12,255 bases of DNA from Diplocarpon mali (taxonomy: Eukaryota; Ascomycota; Leotiomycetes; Helotiales; Drepanopezizaceae), in NCBI GenBank assembly GCA_024741835.1, contig JAENRP010000552.1:1-12255 (forward strand), given 5' to 3'. Shown one piece after another: positions 8,816-12,255 of this stretch; the first letter of the stretch is position 1, and each line of letters begins with the position of its first letter. The position numbers and the translations under genes are program-made. The notes below the pieces were generated by a model that was given only the letters and a program-made list of their open reading frames with translations, was not told the origin of the DNA and did no database searches.

Positions 8816-9392
8816 AGTAGCTTTAAAACGAGTTTTATAATACTTGCAAGGAATGCGATTCTATTATACTACCTTCGGAAGCAAAAGAACTGACTTAGAG
8901 CTTTAGAAATTGCATAGCTATTGCAATTCTAACTAGGTAGGTGATAGAGGAAGTAGAGCCTTATATTCTAAGGCTGTCTTCTTCCTAAATAATAGCATAA
9001 TTACTACCTCCTTTAAGCGATAGACTATTATCACTCTCTTATCTATAGAAGTAAAGTATATCGCTATATGCAAATTCGTATAAGAAGCCTTTTAAATACG
9101 CTAGGTACTTAAGGAAATAGGCTATAGCAGCAATAACGCTACTAAAGTTAAGATGATCTGCGATAATTAAGAAGCCCTTTATCTTATTAAAAACCCCGAA
9201 TATCATTAGAAAATGAAGCATATTAATATCAAGTTCTATTATATTCGATAAGAGCTTCAGAAAGGCCATTTGGACCTCTAGTATACGAATACTAAAGATA
9301 ACGCCGCCAATAGCCTTACTAAGAGCTTAAATAGCTCAAACTACGCCGCCTTTATCAAATTGTTAAATATAAAGGTTCTATACCTCGATTAA
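8816..9392 (+). pseudogene. Element 2 RNase H relict and end of polyprotein
   Basis: RNase H would degrade the RNA strand during cDNA synthesis. Its first acidic motif reads NSN-stop at 8925-8936, where Asp-Ser-Asp-Trp is expected; the identical decay is seen in element A. VGDRGSRALYSKAVFFLNNS follows, then a SIEVKYIAI segment with Lys at a Glu position, and IKNPEYH...KHINIKFYYIR and NTKDNAANSLTKSL close the domain. The frame stops at TAA 9390-9392, which may be the true end or a mutated sense codon; similarity to copia ends there. An antisense open frame at 9039-9269 is a shadow. Confidence 0.85.
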
Positions 9393-9525
9393 GGGGTGAT
9401 TTTTTTTAGCACCTCTATTATAAGGTGATTTTTTTTTTATACTTCTATTAAGGGGTGATTTTTTTTACTCCTGGGCCAGGCCCGCGAGTTGATTTTGACT
9501 TACTAAGGGGTGGATTTCCTACTCT
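9388..9525 (+). repeat. T-tract spacer repeats with the best-preserved palindromic core
   Basis: Three units of ATTAAGGGGTGATTTTTTTT type start near 9388, 9417 and 9447 (29-30 bases apart), with T runs of about 8-10. The third runs into the least mutated 23-bp core of the window at 9467-9489 (ACTCCTGGGCC then AGGCCCGCGAGT). After it GATTTTGACTTACTAAGGGGTGGATTT repeats the spacer, so the full unit is core plus ~25-base spacer, 48 bases. The block lies in the 3' untranslated tail between the polyprotein stop and the polypurine tract and is not in the polyprotein phase. Confidence 0.8.
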
Positions 9526-9657
9526 AAAGTAAAGCGCGCTAGCAAACTCTATTCTATTTCCTATATCTATAGGTTGATTTTTCATACGAAACTGTAAATT
9601 ATAATAAAAGTTATAATATTATATATATTACTAGCAAGTACCTTTAAAGGTCTCCTT

Positions 9658-9664
9658 AAAAGGG
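9658..9664 (+). other. Polypurine tract of element 2
   Basis: AAAAGGG two bases before the 3' LTR start (9667) is in the normal position for the primer of plus-strand DNA synthesis. It is short, and RIP may have changed nearby bases. Confidence 0.55.
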
Positions 9665-9666
9665 TA

Positions 9667-9913
9667 TATTATAAGTATGCCTATTATATATTTGTTATAT
9701 AATCTATTATATAATATATTATATATATAATATATCATATGACTTGCTATATAACTTAGCGCCTTTACTAAGAAGGCCGCTTACCTTAAATAGCTCTTAA
9801 TTAAAGAGCTCTTATAAATCAAGACATCTAATATCGTCGTTTGCACCTTATACTTCTTCGTGCCCTCTTCTAGTTTACTATCAAGTTTACTATTAGAGAA
9901 CCTCCTTGCTACA
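9667..9913 (+). mobile_element. 3' LTR of element 2
   Basis: This 247-bp LTR is the gapless partner of 4346-4592. It begins TATTA and ends GCTACA, keeping the terminal CA that the left copy has lost. The A/T-rich block near its start (9680-9745) is more heavily mutated than in the left copy (many C/G there are T/A here), whereas several sites near its end (CTTCGTGCCC, CTTGCTACA) keep C or G that the left copy has lost; each LTR was therefore mutated independently. The right target duplication TATTC follows at 9914. A minus-strand open frame at 9781-9978 crosses the LTR border and is not a gene. Confidence 0.92.
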
Positions 9914-10257
9914 TATTCTATAAAGGAAGCACCTAGAACCGCGCTCCCTCTTTTATTCATTATAGCTTTATCAAGCAATTTTCATTATTCTAAAAGCTAG
10001 GGAGTATAATAAAGGAGTCTTATATACTAGATCTGGCGCTATTTATAGCTAAGCCTAGCTAGGAGCTACTTCTCACCTAAGGGGTGTATTACGCTATAAG
10101 GAGCCTTAGGCGCTAAGGCCTCTAAAGACTGGCTTATGTAATATACCCCTAAAGTGGCCACGGAGCACTTCTATAAAGGGAGCTCAGATATACAGTTAAA
10201 GTAGAATTTTACAAGCTTCTGCCACTACTAGGAATCCACCTCTAAATACAGCACGAC
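9914..10257. other. Less-mutated spacer with a foldback structure, no gene
   Basis: No coding frame or RNA gene is recognised. Compared with the elements on both sides this stretch keeps more CpA and TpG (for example gtggccacggagcac, gccactacta, atacagcacgac from 10153 on), so it looks less affected by RIP. It contains the inverted-repeat structure at 10074-10156. It ends abruptly at 10257, where the copy of element A begins. Confidence 0.5.
10074..10156. repeat. 83-bp foldback (MITE-like) structure
   Basis: CACCTAAGGGGTGTATTAC (10074-10092) is an inverted match, 16 of 19 positions, to GTAATATACCCCTAAAGTG (10138-10156). Inside lies a second perfect hairpin, GCCTTAG-GCG-CTAAGGC (10103-10119). 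Outside the arms a near direct repeat, GGAGCTACTTCT (10062-10073) and GGAGCACTTCT (10162-10172), abuts the left arm and stands five bases from the right arm. This could be a tiny non-autonomous foldback element with a target duplication, or a palindromic piece of an unrecognised LTR. There is no coding capacity. Confidence 0.5.
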
Positions 10258-11834
10258 AACTTTAAAATCGGACGCAAATTAAGCTTAGTTTATAAAAAGA
10301 TTCGATACTAGCGCTAATATCTATTAATACTATTAGACTATTTACAACTTTAATTAAAGGGAATAATTGGTTTTTTTAAATAGTAGATAACTCCACTTAG
10401 CAGATATAAACCATTTGCGCTAAGATTAAATCTAAGCTTATAAAAAAGCTGGAAACTTAGAAAGTGATAAAGGAATGCTAGACCTAGCTAAAGCTAATAG
10501 CTATTAGGTCTGATAATACATTAGAGATTAGGGTAAAGCTTAATAAATAGGTAAAGCAAAGAGTTTATTATAAATTAACTATAATATACAAAGGTTCTTA
10601 TTAGAATAGCATTATTAAACAAAGCATCTAATAAGTAGAGACTAACTATTGCGCTCTATTATAAGATGCTGACTTGCTATTAGAATTCTAGGACCTTATA
10701 GTTAAGGCAGACGCATACCTGCGAAATAGAATAGGTAGTAGACTAATAGTTAATAGTATTTAAATATCGCTATATAAGGCATATTTTAAATAGAAATTAA
10801 GCCTAGATTATATCTGCATCTTTAAAAGCGTCTGCTACTCTTATATTAGCCTAAAGTCTTAGCCCGCAGGTATAAAGAGTAAGAAGCTAATAGACTAAGG
10901 TAAAGAGTATATATTTGTTAAGTATATTAAATAGATAATAAAGCAATAGATAATATACGCGCTAGATCTAAGGTAAGTAATTATATCCTTAATAGTTGAG
11001 TTTAATAAATCCTAAAATAAAGAGGAGCTGTCCTTAAAGCTTTATATACTTAGAGATTCGTAAGGTATATCATTTAATAGTAATACTATTAAACCGAACT
11101 AATAACCCCTTTCTCCTAGCTTAAGTATATTAAGCGCACCTACTAATCGACGACCTACTAGTCGCCTAAAGGCCGAATAGACTATTCCTATCGTCCGCGA
11201 ATTGCCTAAAGTATTAAACAACTTCAATATTATCATCCCTTTAGTTAAAGCACCTATAGTAAAGGATATTCCTAAAATAGGTATAAGTAATAATAAGCCT
11301 TTACTATTAGAAAGCGGTTCCTTAAATAATAAGCCTATAGAACCTACAGCCGAACCTACGCCTTTAAAGAGGAATAGAGACTTAAAACTAAGAGACGACT
11401 TAAATAAACGCGAGTTTAAGCGTATCTAAGCTATAATAGTGCATAGGATCTATAAGCTCGAACTTTAATAGAGCTTTAATAAAGATAATGCATTCTTAGC
11501 CGCTAAGGGAATAATGAAAATCTCTCTTTTAAAGACGTATAATAAAGCTATTAATAATCTAAAGAATAGAGTAGTATAGAATAAGGCAATTTAAAAGAAG
11601 ATAAGTTCTCTTATTATAAATAGCATATAAATAAAGGAACCGACGCTAAAGGACGTGAACCTAGTTTTAATAAAGTGGGTCTTTATAATCAAGATATATA
11701 CAGATAAGACCTTAGAATGTTATAAAGTAAGGCTTATAGCTAAGGGCTTTTCCTAATAGTATAAAAAAGACTACTTCAATATATTCGCACTAATAGTTCG
11801 CATAAATACCTTTCGCATATTCATAGCAATAGTA
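10258..11834 (+). pseudogene. Element B: truncated second copy of element A pol (integrase to early RT)
   Basis: This 1,577-bp stretch matches 822-2398 at a constant offset of 9,436 at every point checked, so there is no net insertion or deletion. In a sampled block (841-900 against 10277-10336) 6 of 60 bases differ, all transitions in both directions. It starts just after the integrase CxxC region and ends inside the RT fingers region (RINTFRIFIAIV). RT Trp is intact here (TGG 11676-11678) where element A has TAG, while the stops for two Gln codons after KGFS are in both. The integrase-RT linker is stop-free for 75 codons at 11202-11429 (IPKIGISNNKPLLLESG), the longest surviving piece of the polyprotein in the window; it lacks Gln and Trp codons and so resists nonsense mutation. 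No array, LTR or RNase H accompanies it, so it is a fragment, not an inserted element. Confidence 0.9.
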
Positions 11835-12255
11835 TAAAACTTGGGGAGGAGACAACACAAGAATAGGCCTAAGGGAAGACCCAAAAACAAGAGGAGGAAG
11901 CACCACAAGCGGGCTCTCTTAGACAAGATGTTAGGGACAAGTCCTAAGTATAGGGTATATTCAGTACTATAGCGACACGCGCTATCTCTATATACAGAAG
12001 ATGGCCCTTTTATCCTCCCTCTGTCCTGCGCTAATTATATAATATATATTATAAGACTTATTTATCTTAAGTCTCTATATATATCCTAAATAATAAAAGT
12101 AGTAGCCCCTACTACTTATTAGTAAAGAATATAAAATAATATAAGTTAAGGCAATAGCATATCAATTACTAGCAAACCCTAAGTGCGAGAAAACTAATAT
12201 ATTAAAAGGCTTAAACTAAGGCTATATTATTATTAAAGGTAAAAAGAAAAAAAGC
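11835..12255. other. CpA-rich flank with LTR-like start, no gene
   Basis: At 11835 the base pattern changes sharply: the next ~110 bases hold many CpA steps (gacaacacaag, caccacaagcggg), almost absent from the preceding fragment, and no copia similarity remains. At 11929 TGTTAGGGACAAGTCC could be an LTR start: a small hairpin follows at once, then a hairpin ATAGCG/CGCTAT (11969-11985), a TATA-like ctctatatacagaag, and a pyrimidine-rich run. No second copy or end is in the window, so this is weak. From about 12035 the sequence becomes A/T-rich again. A perfect 8-bp hairpin AAGTAGTA-GCCCC-TACTACTT lies at 12097-12117. I see no coding frame. Confidence 0.4.
12097..12117. repeat. Perfect 8-bp hairpin with GCCCC loop
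   Basis: AAGTAGTA (12097-12104) and TACTACTT (12110-12117) pair perfectly around GCCCC. There is no T run directly after it and no adjacent gene, so a terminator role is not supported; it may be part of an LTR or other repeat. Confidence 0.45.

Larger units (their letters stand above)
4341..9918 (+). mobile_element. Complete but RIP-inactivated Copia retrotransposon (element 2)
   Basis: This is a structurally whole LTR retrotransposon of 5,568 bp between 5-bp target duplications TATTC (4341-4345 and 9914-9918). Similarity between the LTRs starts exactly after the left duplication and stops exactly before the right one, which fixes the borders. Inside are a candidate primer site, gag, protease, integrase, RT and RNase H in that order (Copia order), all in one codon phase from about 4767 to the stop at 9390-9392, then a T-rich tail and a polypurine tract. 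Every domain carries stops or lost catalytic residues. Its protein domains differ clearly from element A (for example GKMRICAPYKKGR integrase and YINDF polymerase site), so it is another family. It is probably immobile unless another copy supplies proteins in trans. Confidence 0.9.

Noticed and set aside
9039..9269. 76-codon minus-strand open frame
   Set aside because: It is antisense to the RNase H relict of element 2, which has clear motifs on the plus strand.
9781..9978. 65-codon minus-strand open frame
   Set aside because: It crosses the border of the 3' LTR into flanking DNA, so it cannot be a conserved gene.
12097..12117. Rho-independent terminator
   Set aside because: The hairpin lacks an adjacent T run and a gene, and the sequence is eukaryotic.
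1..12255. Use of an alternative genetic code with TAG/TAA read as Gln
   Set aside because: Stops also replace Trp, Asp catalytic codons are changed to Asn, Cys/His codons to Tyr, and copy pairs differ by transitions; RIP explains all of this, a code change does not.
1..12255. Mitochondrial or plastid origin because of the high AT content
   Set aside because: No organelle genes or RNAs are seen, and the content is nuclear Copia retrotransposons with RIP-type mutation.

Overview
This window looks like a transposon graveyard from a filamentous ascomycete (Pezizomycotina-type) genome. It is very AT-rich and saturated with TpA, and no intact gene can be supported on either strand. Three stretches still read as Ty1/copia polyprotein, but stop codons interrupt them mostly where Gln or Trp is expected (CAA/CAG or TGG turned into TAA/TAG), and catalytic Asp codons have become Asn. 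Repeated copies differ almost only by transitions. This is the signature of repeat-induced point mutation (RIP), a fungal genome defence. The fungal assignment is an inference from this pattern and from the fungal style of the copia domains. The few open frames above 60 codons are LTR sequence, an antisense shadow, or a surviving linker of a dead polyprotein.

Layout. (1) 1-~4110: the 3' two thirds of a degenerate Copia element ('element A'): an in-frame tandem array (107-576), integrase (~640-1640), linker, reverse transcriptase and RNase H (to ~3670), a 3' untranslated part with three more copies of the array motif (3688-3835), then a polypurine tract and probable 3' LTR starting near 3974. 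Its gag and 5' LTR lie outside the window. (2) ~4110-4340: unassigned. (3) 4341-9918: a second, different but structurally complete Copia element ('element 2'): 5-bp target duplications TATTC, two 247-bp LTRs (4346-4592 and 9667-9913), a candidate primer binding site, gag, protease, integrase, RT and RNase H in one broken frame, and a polypurine tract. (4) 9914-10257: less mutated DNA holding an 83-bp foldback structure. (5) 10258-11834: 'element B', a second copy of 1,577 bp of element A (integrase to early RT), colinear at a constant offset of 9,436 bases at every point checked and cut off abruptly at both ends. (6) 11835-12255: DNA that still has many CpA/TpG and belongs to no recognised gene; a possible LTR start is at 11929.

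The most interesting thing is a 23-bp imperfect palindrome, ACTCCTGGGCC...CCCGCGAGT, that recurs about 18 times. It sits in both Copia families, which are otherwise different: as a ten-copy array upstream of integrase in A, as an inverted pair between gag and protease in element 2, as a direct pair between integrase and RT in element 2, and in both 3' untranslated tails. Wherever it lies inside a polyprotein it is in the reading frame, in either orientation, and encodes a Pro/Gly-rich unit like TPGPGPRV (forward) or TRxPGxxV (reverse). It behaves like a mobile or spreading in-frame micro-repeat, reminiscent of Rickettsia palindromic elements but in fungal retrotransposons.
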